A program made the position numbers and the translations under genes. This document shows, piece by piece, positions 25,946 through 33,974 of a DNA stretch of 64,000 nucleotides; the stretch's first letter is position 1; each line of letters opens with the position of its first letter. Source of the DNA: Chryseobacterium defluvii (lineage in GTDB: Bacteria > Bacteroidota > Bacteroidia > Flavobacteriales > Weeksellaceae); contig NZ_RBXB01000001.1 of the NCBI RefSeq assembly GCF_003634775.1, positions 1,380,997 to 1,444,996 on the forward strand. The letters run 5' to 3'. The notes beneath the pieces are model-generated. The model did not search any database. It saw only the letters and a program-made list of their open reading frames with translations, and had not been told where the DNA came from.

Positions 25946-26733
25946 ATAGACTGTAAACTACTTGCAGAAATTCCGAATTGCTTTTTAAAGGCAAAAGAAA
26001 AATGAGATAAATTCTCAAAACCGAGATCAACATAAATATCTGTTGGTCTCTGTTTTTTTTCTTCAATGAGAAATCTGGCTTCCTGCAAACGACGTTTTAT
26101 AAGCCATCGGTTCGGCGTCTCATTAAAAATAGTCTTAAAATCTCTTTTAAAAGCGGATAAGCTTCGGCCTGTAAGAAAAGCAAAGCGTTCCATGCTGACA
26201 TTGAATTTATAATTCCGCTGCATGAATTCTTCAAGATCCAAACGTCCTGGAACACCAAAATCAAATAAAATATCCGATAATTCGGGATGCAGCTGTAATA
26301 AGATCAGCAATAATTCTTCCCTTTTCAGATTGGAAAACGTTTCATTCACATTGCCGGATCCATTATAATAAGGTTCTAATGAAAGTAAAAAACTATTGAT
26401 CAGCTCATCTTTCTTTAATTTGATAAAAGCATCTTTTGAAGTATGGTTCTGAAAGTTAATGCGGTGTTTCTTCTGGAAATTTTTCAAAAATAATTCATCA
26501 AAAAAGAAGATCACTTTTTCAAATTCATTTTCATCTGTTCTTACTTTGTTGTACCGTGCGAGTCTATTTTTGCGAACAATACAGCTCTCACCGGGCTTTA
26601 ATGTATAATGCTTATTGCAATCATAGCCGTTCATCGTACCTTTTGCCAGAAACAAAAAGAAATGCTCTGTAATAAACTGTTCCGGGGAAATGGCAGGACC
26701 TACAAAACAGGATTTTATTTCAGTGATCTTCAT
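25942..26733 (-). CDS. AraC family transcriptional regulator
   Basis: 263 aa. Residues 1-130 form a cupin-like sensory domain (HYTLKPGESCIVRKNRLARY). Residues 165-260 hold the two-HTH AraC DNA-binding domain: MERFAFLTGRSLSAFKRDFK, TPNRWLIKRRLQEARFLI and the PTDIYVDLGFENLSHFSFAFK signature. It is the second gene of an operon with an epimerase (14-bp overlap) and probably regulates it through the TGTTGAAAAG repeats upstream of that gene. Confidence 0.9.
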   Translation of the reverse strand: MKITEIKSCFVGPAISPEQFITEHFFLFLAKGTMNGYDCNKHYTLKPGESCIVRKNRLARYNKVRTDENEFEKVIFFFDELFLKNFQKKHRINFQNHTSKDAFIKLKKDELINSFLLSLEPYYNGSGNVNETFSNLKREELLLILLQLHPELSDILFDFGVPGRLDLEEFMQRNYKFNVSMERFAFLTGRSLSAFKRDFKTIFNETPNRWLIKRRLQEARFLIEEKKQRPTDIYVDLGFENLSHFSFAFKKQFGISASSLQSI

Positions 26734-27796
26734 GATTTTTTGTGTATTTTAATGTCCTCTCTAAAATAAGTTTTACTTCACAATATTTAATTAAACTATT
26801 GGCAGTTGCCAGAATGGATTCTTCCATGGAACGGGGTTTCCAGTCTAACATTCTGATGGCTTTTTCACTACTTGCTCTTTTTACCATTCCTAAATAGGGA
26901 GTAACAACTCTTAATTTTGAATTGAATATAGCCAATAATTTTATAATCCAGCTCGGCAATTCTTTAGTGGGAACTTTAGCTGCTTTCTTTCCAAGGTTTT
27001 TTCTAAGTACATTGGATATGTCTAACAGAGAAAGACCTTCTCCTGCTACTGCAATAAAGCGTTGTCCGCTGGCTTCGGGTATTGTCATTGCTTTAAAATG
27101 CAAGTCTGCAACATCACGAACATCCACATATCCTGAAATAATTTTAGGGCAGGCTTTCATCTCACCATTTAGCATTTGCTTTATATTTTGGATAGAATGT
27201 GAAAAATCATCCGCTAAAACAGGCCCTAAAACCCCTGTAGGATTTACCACAGCAAGCTCCATTCCTTTTCCTTCATTCTGTATAAAATCCCATGCGGCTT
27301 TTTCAGAAATTGTCTTGGATTTTTGATAAGGAAATACGGTTTCATTTAAAATGGTCCAATCTTCCTCTGTATAAGGGGTAGTTTTTACAGTTCCAAAACC
27401 TACAGCTCCAAACGCTGAAGTAAGAACCACTCTTTTCACTCCTGCTTTTTTCGCAGCACGCATCACGAAAAGCACTCCGTTTTTAGCAGGAATTACAAAA
27501 TCATCTTCCGTTTTGGCATTCGTATAAGGTGTTGGAGAGGCAACATGAATCACATACTGACAACCTTCAACGGCCTTTTCCCAACTGGATTCGTTCTGTA
27601 AATCAGCCTCCACAAAAGATAAGTCTCGGAAAGAATAGATTCCGCCTTCTTTGAGCATACTTTTTACCAAATCGGATTTTTTAAGGGAACGGAGGGTTGC
27701 TTTTACCTTATAACCATTGTTCAATAAAGCGATGATGCAATAAGATGCAATAAATCCTGAACCTCCCGTTACCAAAACTGTTTCTTTAGTATTCAT
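26720..27796 (-). CDS. NAD(P)-dependent epimerase/dehydratase-like reductase
   Basis: 358-aa extended SDR. The N-terminus ETVLVTGGSGFIASYCIIAL holds the GxxGxxG cofactor loop; VIHVASPTPY near residue 85, LTSAFGAVGFGT near 125 and YQKSKTISEKAAWDF near 155 (Tyr and Lys of YxxxK) are catalytic-site motifs. The likeness is to dihydroflavonol-4-reductase or aldehyde-reductase type enzymes, which reduce carbonyl groups. The C-terminal 20 residues overlap the AraC gene. Its partner regulator suggests induction by a small organic compound, which is inference. Confidence 0.85.
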   Translation of the reverse strand: MNTKETVLVTGGSGFIASYCIIALLNNGYKVKATLRSLKKSDLVKSMLKEGGIYSFRDLSFVEADLQNESSWEKAVEGCQYVIHVASPTPYTNAKTEDDFVIPAKNGVLFVMRAAKKAGVKRVVLTSAFGAVGFGTVKTTPYTEEDWTILNETVFPYQKSKTISEKAAWDFIQNEGKGMELAVVNPTGVLGPVLADDFSHSIQNIKQMLNGEMKACPKIISGYVDVRDVADLHFKAMTIPEASGQRFIAVAGEGLSLLDISNVLRKNLGKKAAKVPTKELPSWIIKLLAIFNSKLRVVTPYLGMVKRASSEKAIRMLDWKPRSMEESILATANSLIKYCEVKLILERTLKYTKNHEDH

Positions 27797-27848
27797 TTTT
27801 TAAGTATTTTGATAAAGCAAATTTCAGGAACCTGTAATCAATTGAATG

Positions 27849-27880
27849 TGTTGAAAAGTCCAATTTATTTTGTTGAAAAG
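27849..27880 (-). promoter_or_regulatory. Paired direct repeats upstream of the epimerase-AraC operon
   Basis: TGTTGAAAAG occurs perfectly at 27849-27858 and 27871-27880, 22 bp apart, two helical turns, on the same face of the helix. They lie 53-84 nt upstream of the epimerase start. AraC-type regulators commonly bind direct repeats at this spacing, so these are candidate operators of the AraC protein encoded in the operon. Confidence 0.5.
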
Positions 27881-28035
27881 CTCAGATGCTTTTTTGAATA
27901 TTTCCTGATATGGCAATATTCTCAATGTTAAGCTGAATGAAGCAATGAATCTGAAAGTTTCCGGGAAATCAAACCCTAAAAATTTTAATTCTTTTTTTAA
28001 CTAAAATCTTAAACTTTTGTGTCTTTTGGAGTTAA

Positions 28036-28063
28036 TAAAATTCCATAAAATTCCGTAATTTTG
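28036..28063 (+). promoter_or_regulatory. uvrA promoter with tandem ATAAAATTCC repeats
   Basis: The -7 box TAATTTTG is at 28056-28063. Immediately before it ATAAAATTCC is repeated twice in tandem (28035-28054). Over the 28 nt ending in the -7 box it matches the menB promoter (37729-37756) at 23 positions. Confidence 0.55.
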
Positions 28064-28098
28064 CACATCGTGATTTTCAGGCAGAATCACACCGAATT

Positions 28099-30930
28099 AT
28101 GAGCAAATCAACAGAATATATAGAAGTTTACGGGGCTCGTGAACATAATCTTAAAAACATCAACGTCAAAATTCCGCGCAATGAGCTGGTGGTGATCACC
28201 GGACTTTCGGGAAGCGGGAAATCATCATTGGCTTTTGATACCATTTTTGCAGAAGGACAGCGTCGCTATATCGAAACATTTTCAGCGTATGCCCGCCAGT
28301 TTTTAGGAGGTTTGGAGCGTCCGGATGTGGATAAGATAGAAGGTCTTTCTCCCGTCATTGCTATTGAACAGAAGACAACCAATAAAAACCCGCGTTCAAC
28401 AGTGGGTACTGTTACGGAACTGTATGATTTCCTTCGTTTGCTATATGCCAGAGTTTCCGATGCCTACTCACTTTCCACCGGGAAAAAACTCGTAAGCTAT
28501 ACGGAAGAACAAATCCTTGAAACCATTAAAGAAAACTATAAAGGCGAAAAAATAATGTTACTGGCTCCTGTAGTAAGATCAAGAAAGGGGCATTATCATG
28601 AGCTTTTTGTTCAGATGGCCAAAAAAGGTTATGGACAGGCAAGAATTGATGGTGAATTGCAGGATATTGAATATGATCTGAAACTGGACCGTTACAAAAC
28701 CCACGACATTGATATTGTAATCGACCGTTGGATTATTGGCGAAAATGCCTCCGAAAGCAGAATGGAAAAATCGTTGAGAACAGCGATGGAAATGGGAGAT
28801 GGAATTATCGGGATTCAAAAGCTGGGAGGTACGGATATTGAATATTTCTCTAAGAATTTAATGGATGCAGAAACGGGGCATTCATTGGCTTTACCGGAAC
28901 CTAATACATTCTCATTCAACTCTCCGAAAGGAAGCTGCTCAAGCTGTAAAGGACTGGGAACCATCAAAAAAATCAATACAGATTATTTCGTTGATAATTC
29001 TAAACTGTCTATTAATCAGGGCGGATTATTGCCATTGGAAGATATTAAGTCTAATAAATGGATTCTTTCCCAGATCAAAAGCATTCTTGAAATCTTCGGT
29101 TTAGGCTTAACTACACCCATGAAAGATATTCCGGAAGAAGCATTGGATTATATCTACAACGGCTGTCATAAAGAATTCAATAAAGACCTTAAATATGCAG
29201 GGATTACCAAGAAAATAAAGATCAGTTTTGAGGGTCTGATCCCCTTTATGGAAGAGATTATTGATGAAAGAGAATCGTATGAAGCTATTTTACTGGAAAG
29301 ACATTTTACAACGGAGGAAACCTGCCCGGAATGTAACGGGACCCGCCTTCAGTCATCCAGCTTAAGTTTTAAGATTGATGGAAAAAATATTGCGGAAGTT
29401 AATGCTTTGAGCTTAGCGGACCTGAAAGACTGGTTAGCAGACGTTAAAGATAAATTCTCTGAGAAAAATAAAATCATTGCTCATGAGATTTTAAAAGAAA
29501 TAGAAACCCGCCTTCAATTTTTATTGGACGTTGGATTGGATTACCTGAGCCTGAGCAGAAGCTCCAAAACACTTTCCGGGGGAGAATCCCAGAGAATTCG
29601 TTTGGCGACTCAGATAGGATCTCAACTGGTAAATGTATTGTACATTCTGGATGAGCCAAGCATTGGGCTGCACCAGAGAGATAATGAAAGACTGATCAAC
29701 TCTTTGAAAAATCTCAGGGATATAGGAAATTCCGTTTTGGTAGTAGAACATGACAAAGATATGATTCTGGAAGCCGATGAGGTACTGGATATCGGTCCGA
29801 GAGCAGGAAAGTTCGGCGGTGAAATTCTATGGCAGGGAAAGCCAAAAGATCTGTTGAAGGCCAATACAATTACTGCTCAGTACATCAATGGAGAAAGAAA
29901 AATTGAAATTCCTGCAGAAAGAAGAGCAGGAAACGGCAAAAATATACTGTTAAAAGGAGCTACGGGAAACAACCTTAAAAATGTAACTCTTGATGTTCCG
30001 TTAGGAAAACTAGTTGTAGTAACCGGAATTTCAGGAAGCGGGAAATCTTCCCTGATCAACGGAACTTTATACCCGATCCTTAATAAACATTTTTACAGAG
30101 CAGTTCAGGAACCGTTACCATACAAAAAAATCGAAGGCCTTGAAAACATTGATAAAATTGTAGATGTAGATCAAACCCCGATTGGTAGAACACCTCGTTC
30201 AAATCCTGCGACGTATACAGGAATGTTCACGGATATCAGGAACCTTTTCTCAGAATTACCGGAAAGCAAAATCCGGGGTTATAAGCCGGGGAGATTCTCT
30301 TTCAATGTAAAAGGCGGAAGATGTGAAACCTGTCAGGGAGGTGGTTTGAAAGTAATTGAAATGAATTTCTTACCCGATGTTTACGTCCACTGTGAAACCT
30401 GCAACGGAAAACGCTTCAACAGGGAAACTCTTGAAGTACGTTACAAAGGAAAATCTATTTCCCATGTATTGGATATGACCATTGATGAAGCCGTAGAATT
30501 CTTCCAGCCGATTCCTAAGATTTTTGCTAAAGTAAAAACCTTACATGATGTAGGATTAGGATATATTACATTGGGGCAACAGTCTACAACCCTTTCGGGT
30601 GGAGAAGCCCAACGTATCAAGCTGGCTACGGAATTATCAAAAAGACAGACAGGAAATACCCTTTATATTCTCGATGAGCCAACAACAGGGCTTCATTTCG
30701 AGGATGTAAAAATTTTGATGGAAGCTATTAACCAACTGGTAGAATTGGGGAACTCATTCATCATCATTGAACACAATATGGATGTGATCAAATTGGCAGA
30801 CCATATCATTGATGTAGGGCCGGAAGGAGGAAAACATGGCGGACAGATTATCGCACAGGGGACTCCGGAAGAAATAGTGAAGTCTAAGAAAAGCTTAACT
30901 GGGAAGTTTTTGAAAAGAGAATTGGAATAA
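28099..30930 (+). CDS. uvrA: UvrA-type excinuclease ABC subunit A
   Basis: 943-aa double ABC-ATPase that, with UvrB, recognises bulky DNA lesions in nucleotide excision repair. Walker A loops [14 protein letters not shown] (near residue 34) and [10 protein letters not shown] (near 643) and signature loops [12 protein letters not shown] (near 492) and [12 protein letters not shown] (near 833) are intact. The C-terminal zinc module is complete (two CETC pairs near 741-768). Two other modules lost half their ligands: CSSC near 280 and CPEC near 409 have no partner pairs at the usual upstream positions. This resembles divergent UvrA paralogues of Bacteroidota. Own promoter and terminator. Confidence 0.95.
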   Translation: MSKSTEYIEVYGAREHNLKNINVKIPRNELVVITGLSGSGKSSLAFDTIFAEGQRRYIETFSAYARQFLGGLERPDVDKIEGLSPVIAIEQKTTNKNPRSTVGTVTELYDFLRLLYARVSDAYSLSTGKKLVSYTEEQILETIKENYKGEKIMLLAPVVRSRKGHYHELFVQMAKKGYGQARIDGELQDIEYDLKLDRYKTHDIDIVIDRWIIGENASESRMEKSLRTAMEMGDGIIGIQKLGGTDIEYFSKNLMDAETGHSLALPEPNTFSFNSPKGSCSSCKGLGTIKKINTDYFVDNSKLSINQGGLLPLEDIKSNKWILSQIKSILEIFGLGLTTPMKDIPEEALDYIYNGCHKEFNKDLKYAGITKKIKISFEGLIPFMEEIIDERESYEAILLERHFTTEETCPECNGTRLQSSSLSFKIDGKNIAEVNALSLADLKDWLADVKDKFSEKNKIIAHEILKEIETRLQFLLDVGLDYLSLSRSSKTLSGGESQRIRLATQIGSQLVNVLYILDEPSIGLHQRDNERLINSLKNLRDIGNSVLVVEHDKDMILEADEVLDIGPRAGKFGGEILWQGKPKDLLKANTITAQYINGERKIEIPAERRAGNGKNILLKGATGNNLKNVTLDVPLGKLVVVTGISGSGKSSLINGTLYPILNKHFYRAVQEPLPYKKIEGLENIDKIVDVDQTPIGRTPRSNPATYTGMFTDIRNLFSELPESKIRGYKPGRFSFNVKGGRCETCQGGGLKVIEMNFLPDVYVHCETCNGKRFNRETLEVRYKGKSISHVLDMTIDEAVEFFQPIPKIFAKVKTLHDVGLGYITLGQQSTTLSGGEAQRIKLATELSKRQTGNTLYILDEPTTGLHFEDVKILMEAINQLVELGNSFIIIEHNMDVIKLADHIIDVGPEGGKHGGQIIAQGTPEEIVKSKKSLTGKFLKRELE

Positions 30931-30976
30931 ATACTGTTTTTATATTGCGTAAACTCATTAAAATTATACTTACATT

Positions 30977-31008
30977 AAGGTCAAATCAGTAAAGTTTGAC
31001 CTTTTTTT
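30977..31008 (+). terminator. Terminator of uvrA
   Basis: Stem AAGGTCAAA / TTTGACCTT (30977-30985, 30995-31003) with a 9-nt loop and T-tract. Confidence 0.85.
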
Positions 31009-31088
31009 GGCTCTAATATAGTCTTCCAATGTTAATTTTTTAATTATTTTTCAATATTATATATGTGATTATCAATTGATTATATTTT

Positions 31089-31146
31089 AATGTTAACTGA
31101 ATGTTAACTGAATGTAAAATTAATGTGAATTAATTTAGTAACTTTG
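31089..31146 (+). promoter_or_regulatory. Four 11-bp-phased repeats before a TAACTTTG promoter
   Basis: AATGTTAACTG is perfectly repeated at 31089-31099 and 31100-31110, and two degenerate units (AATGTAAAATT, AATGTGAATTA) continue the 11-bp phase to 31132. A -7 box TAACTTTG follows at 31139-31146. The layout, with TTAAC every 11 bp next to the -33 region, is like the PHO boxes bound by OmpR/PhoB-type response regulators. Confidence 0.5.
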
Positions 31147-31194
31147 GGTAAGAGATAAGATAAAAAATAATATCTAATTTAAAACCAAATAGTT

Positions 31195-31584
31195 ATGAAA
31201 AATAAAATTCAAATATTGATCGCTTCATTTTTTATTTGTGGATTGGTAACCATTGTTAATACGGCAAAAGCACAGCAGACTATTGAGGAAATACAAATTA
31301 ACAAAAATGCTGCTCTTGATGAGATCAGAGAACTTTTAATATATAATTTTGACCCTACCAATCCTGATTTCAAAGAGGGAATTGTAGATTCGGAAGTAAA
31401 ATTTGAGATTAATGAAAAAGGGAAAATTGTAAATGTGCATTCTAAGGGAGACTGTAAAAATGTAAGCAAAGAAATTGAAAGTATATTGAGCCACCTTCAA
31501 TACAAAGTCAACAGCAAAAAACTAAGTAAGGATATGTTGGCTTCCATCTATGTAATGCCTGTAAGGGTACATATTACCGAATAA
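31195..31584 (+). CDS. Small secreted protein with TonB-C-like fold
   Basis: 129 aa. Signal peptide at residues 1-26 (ends AKAQQ). The mature part of about 100 aa has the pattern VDSEVKFEINEKGKIVNVHS followed by ...NVSKEIESILSHLQY and YVMPVRVHI, which resembles the C-terminal domain of TonB-like proteins in size and order but lacks the transmembrane anchor and the proline-rich arm. A periplasmic protein of unknown job. It is preceded by four 11-bp-phased repeats, so it may be under a response regulator. Confidence 0.65.
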   Translation: MKNKIQILIASFFICGLVTIVNTAKAQQTIEEIQINKNAALDEIRELLIYNFDPTNPDFKEGIVDSEVKFEINEKGKIVNVHSKGDCKNVSKEIESILSHLQYKVNSKKLSKDMLASIYVMPVRVHITE

Positions 31585-31605
31585 TATTGTTGTATACAGT
31601 TGTTT

Positions 31606-31637
31606 AAAGCCGTACCGCATTGTATGGCTTTTATTTT
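31606..31637 (+). terminator. Terminator of the small secreted protein gene
   Basis: AAAGCCGTAC pairs with GTATGGCTTT (one G-T pair), loop CGCATT, then TTATTTT. Confidence 0.75.
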
Positions 31638-31726
31638 GTAAATATAATAATGAAAATTTTTAACATCAAATTGTAATAATTGATGCCGATTTTCGTTTTA
31701 TTTTTAATACACAAAATTAAAACGAT

Positions 31727-31861
31727 ATGAAAAATCTGAAAAAACTTACTAAAGAAGATTTAAAAAAGGTAAGCGGAGGCGCACCTAAAAGGTATTGCGT
31801 ATACTGCGAATGGATGAATGCTGTGGTATGCAGCGAAGTTCCGATCTCCCAATGTCCTTAA
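31727..31861 (+). CDS. Double-glycine leader bacteriocin-like mini-peptide
   Basis: A 44-residue frame, too short for usual gene finders. Residues 1-18 are a leader, MKNLKKLTKEDLKKVSGG, of the double-glycine type cut by C39-peptidase ABC transporters. The 26-residue core (APKRYCVYCEWMN, then AVVCSEVPISQCP) holds four cysteines, enough for two disulfides. Leaders with this KKLT-(K/R)-(E/D)-xLKxVSGG pattern occur on many short peptides in Chryseobacterium-like genomes. An own terminator lies directly after the stop. No peptidase, transporter or immunity gene is adjacent, so processing would be by an enzyme encoded elsewhere. Antimicrobial activity is unproven. Confidence 0.8.
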   Translation: MKNLKKLTKEDLKKVSGGAPKRYCVYCEWMNAVVCSEVPISQCP

Positions 31862-31867
31862 AAATTA

Positions 31868-31894
31868 AAGCCGCTTTTTAAAGCGGTTTTTTTT
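31868..31894 (+). terminator. Terminator of the double-glycine peptide gene
   Basis: CCGCTTT / AAAGCGG stem (31871-31877, 31880-31886) and eight T residues, starting 10 nt after the stop codon. Confidence 0.8.
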
Positions 31895-31978
31895 ATGATA
31901 AAAAATTGATTCAAGTCCTGTTTATAGTACTAACTTCTAATTTCTGTTTCTAACTTCTTTAATACATCAAAAAATTTA

Positions 31979-31986
31979 TACATTTG
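31979..31986 (+). promoter_or_regulatory. TACATTTG -7 box of the DUF421 gene
   Basis: TACATTTG lies 18 nt before the GTG start at 32005. The 50 nt upstream contain CTAACTTCTAATTTCT-like tandem repeats. Confidence 0.45.
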
Positions 31987-32004
31987 ATATAAATAACTTT
32001 TAGG

Positions 32005-32517
32005 GTGGATCCTATTCTTAATGTCGTTCTGCGTTCCCTCTGTGTTTACCTTTTCATGGTAATCGCGATCCGTTTATTTGGTAAGAATCAGCTTTCCCAG
32101 CTCAATGCGGGAGATGTTGTTTTATTGCTGTTAATATCCAACGCCGTGCAGAATGCAATGGTAGGCCCCGATACTTCACTGGAAGGCGGCCTGATTGCGG
32201 CATTGGTCTTATTTGTGGCCAATTTTATTCTAAAGCGACTGATGTTTTCCAACCGTTCCTTTGAAACCTTTATGGAAGATGATCCGGTGACACTGATAAA
32301 AGATGGTGTTATAGATCAAAAAGCCTTAAACAGGGTAAAAATAACCATGGATGAATTAGAGGAAGCCATAAGAGAACATGGGATTGAAAGTATAGATAAA
32401 GTAAAATTGTCCAATCTCGAAGTTGATGGAAACATCAGTGTAATTTCCTGGGATGAGAAGAATACCCAAACCCGTTATTCCAGGATAAAAAGAAAAAACA
32501 AAAGAAAATATCATTAA
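32005..32517 (+). CDS. DUF421 domain-containing membrane protein (YetF-like)
   Basis: 170 aa with GTG start. Three hydrophobic segments cover about residues 4-20, 38-56 and 60-77. RLFGKNQLSQLNAGDVVLLLLISNAVQNAMVG is the DUF421 signature (read in parts). Residues 85-170 are the cytoplasmic DUF421 domain, with VTLIKDGVIDQKALNRVKI and LSNLEVDGNISVIS. YetF-type proteins are known in Bacillus spore membranes; function here is unknown. It is followed by the GNAT gene after only 5 nt. Confidence 0.85.
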   Translation: MDPILNVVLRSLCVYLFMVIAIRLFGKNQLSQLNAGDVVLLLLISNAVQNAMVGPDTSLEGGLIAALVLFVANFILKRLMFSNRSFETFMEDDPVTLIKDGVIDQKALNRVKITMDELEEAIREHGIESIDKVKLSNLEVDGNISVISWDEKNTQTRYSRIKRKNKRKYH

Positions 32518-32522
32518 ATACA

Positions 32523-33020
32523 ATGAATTACGAATTAAGAGAAATGTTTCCTGGAGACATGCCTAAAGTTTTAGAAATATTCCGGCAGGGAATTAATGGC
32601 GGAATGGCCACTTTCGAAACCGAAGTTCCCAACAGTGAAGCCTGGGATATGGAATTCTTTAATGAATGCAGGTGGGTGCTGGAAAACGAAAACAATGAAG
32701 TCATCGGTTGGTGCGCTTTAAAACCCGTAAGCAAAAGACAGTGCTTTAAAGGCGTTGCCGAAGTAAGTATTTATTTCGATAATAATTATCAGGGAAAAGG
32801 GTTGGGTACGGTTCTGCTTAAAAAGTTGATTCTGGATAGTGAAGAGCACGGATTTTGGACCCTGCAGTCCAATATTTTTCCGGATAATCAGGCTTCCGTG
32901 AAGTTTCATCAGAAAAATGGTTTTCGAATGGTAGGGACACGCCAGAAGCTGGGACAGCTCAATGGAGAATGGAAAGATGTGGTGATGCTGGAAAGAAGAA
33001 GTGGAATAGTAGGTGTTTAA
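32523..33020 (+). CDS. GNAT family N-acetyltransferase, phosphinothricin-acetyltransferase-like
   Basis: 165 aa. The GNAT acetyl-CoA loop is YQGKGLGTVLLKKLI near residue 95, and the strand before it VAEVSIYFDNN. YELREMFPGDMPKVLEIF at the N-terminus and FETEVPNSEAWD are typical of the PAT/MddA branch that acetylates phosphinothricin or methionine derivatives; the true substrate could be another amino acid analogue. It follows the DUF421 gene by 5 nt, so the two are co-transcribed. Confidence 0.87.
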   Translation: MNYELREMFPGDMPKVLEIFRQGINGGMATFETEVPNSEAWDMEFFNECRWVLENENNEVIGWCALKPVSKRQCFKGVAEVSIYFDNNYQGKGLGTVLLKKLILDSEEHGFWTLQSNIFPDNQASVKFHQKNGFRMVGTRQKLGQLNGEWKDVVMLERRSGIVGV

Positions 33021-33129
33021 AAAGAAACTATTATAAAAATAAGTGATATTTATTAAATAAATTCATATTTATAAACTTTTTGGTATTATAATTGTTTATT
33101 TCCGTTCTAGAAATTGAAATAATGTAAAT

Positions 33130-33360
33130 ATGAAAGGTTTGATTAAAATTGTAGGAGTGGTAGTAGTGTTGTTTATGCTTTCCTCATGCATAGTACACGA
33201 ATACCACGGAAGGAGAGGTCTTCCACCGGGACAGGCTAAAAAATATTATGGTGGAAGCGCAAGGTATTATGCTCCTGGTCATGTAAAAAAGAGAGTATAT
33301 TACTATAATGATTACAGAGGAGGCCATAAGCATGGCCATAAAAAACACCATAGAGATTAA
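33130..33360 (+). CDS. Small His/Tyr/Gly-rich lipoprotein
   Basis: 76 aa. Signal peptide with lipobox LSSC, Cys20. The mature 56 residues are rich in H, Y, G and K: the motif GLPPGQAKKYYGG is followed by ARYYAPGHVKKRVYYY and a histidine-rich end. Proteins with PPGQAKK motifs are common in Bacteroidota and sometimes carry the name quinol oxidase subunit 4, but no oxidase likeness is visible here. Possibly metal-binding or envelope-linked; function unknown. Confidence 0.7.
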   Translation: MKGLIKIVGVVVVLFMLSSCIVHEYHGRRGLPPGQAKKYYGGSARYYAPGHVKKRVYYYNDYRGGHKHGHKKHHRD

Positions 33361-33373
33361 AATTTGAATAGAT

Positions 33374-33405
33374 AAAGCCCTGAATTTTCAGGGCTTTTAT
33401 TTTTA
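33374..33405 (+). terminator. Terminator of the small lipoprotein gene
   Basis: AAAGCCCTGAA / TTCAGGGCTTT stem with loop TT and a T-tract. Confidence 0.85.
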
Positions 33406-33462
33406 TGGTAAATGGCTAATGATGTCTTTTGGCATTAACATTGATCATTTTCCATTAATTCC

Positions 33463-33494
33463 AAAATCAAAAGCTCTGAATTTTCAGAGCTTTT
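33463..33494 (-). terminator. Terminator of the DUF4286 gene
   Basis: AAAAGCTCTGAA / TTCAGAGCTTTT stem (33469-33480, 33483-33494), loop TT; on the minus strand it runs into TTTTGATTTTGG. Its stem closely copies the hairpin 90 nt to the left. Confidence 0.75.
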
Positions 33495-33511
33495 GTGTGT
33501 ATTCATCAGTC

Positions 33512-33826
33512 TTATAATCTGGATTTCTTAGGATTCAGGAACGTGTTGAAGATCATTACTTCCTGTCCGAATTTTTTCTCGACCCTTTCTGCAATGTTCA
33601 GGAGTTCACTCTTGATAAAATCATCCCGCAGTTCGTCATTATCAAATATCAAAAGAAGGTTATAATTCTTACCCTCTTCAATATAATCACTGTGTACTTC
33701 GGATAGAATATACTTGCTTACGTCCATAAGATTTTCGGTCATTAAAATCAATGACTCATCCATATAATTTTCCCATTCTTCGATATTATTTTTCGTACTG
33801 TGGAAAGTTATACTTAATACGCTCAT
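33512..33826 (-). CDS. DUF4286 family protein
   Basis: 104 aa, no signal peptide. It starts MSVLSITFHSTKNNIEEWEN and contains YNLLLIFDNDELRDDFI near residue 65, then a C-terminal segment MIFNTFLNPKKSRL. This small ferredoxin-fold-like family is conserved in Flavobacteriia, often beside gyrA, as here where gyrA is divergent. Function is unknown. Confidence 0.8.
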   Translation of the reverse strand: MSVLSITFHSTKNNIEEWENYMDESLILMTENLMDVSKYILSEVHSDYIEEGKNYNLLLIFDNDELRDDFIKSELLNIAERVEKKFGQEVMIFNTFLNPKKSRL

Positions 33827-33974
33827 ATTTTATGAATTTTTAAGATTTTGTGGATAAATTCTAAGGCAAAAATCGGCAAATTTTTCGTAAATTAGCCCGT
33901 TAATAAAAATTGAAGATAGATAATTTTCAGACACACAGCTAAAAGTCTGATAATCATTATAATAAAATTTGTTT

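Noticed and set aside
33969..33974. TTG start of gyrA
   Set aside because: ATG at 33975 is the normal start and keeps Ser83, Asp87 and Tyr122 in E. coli numbering.
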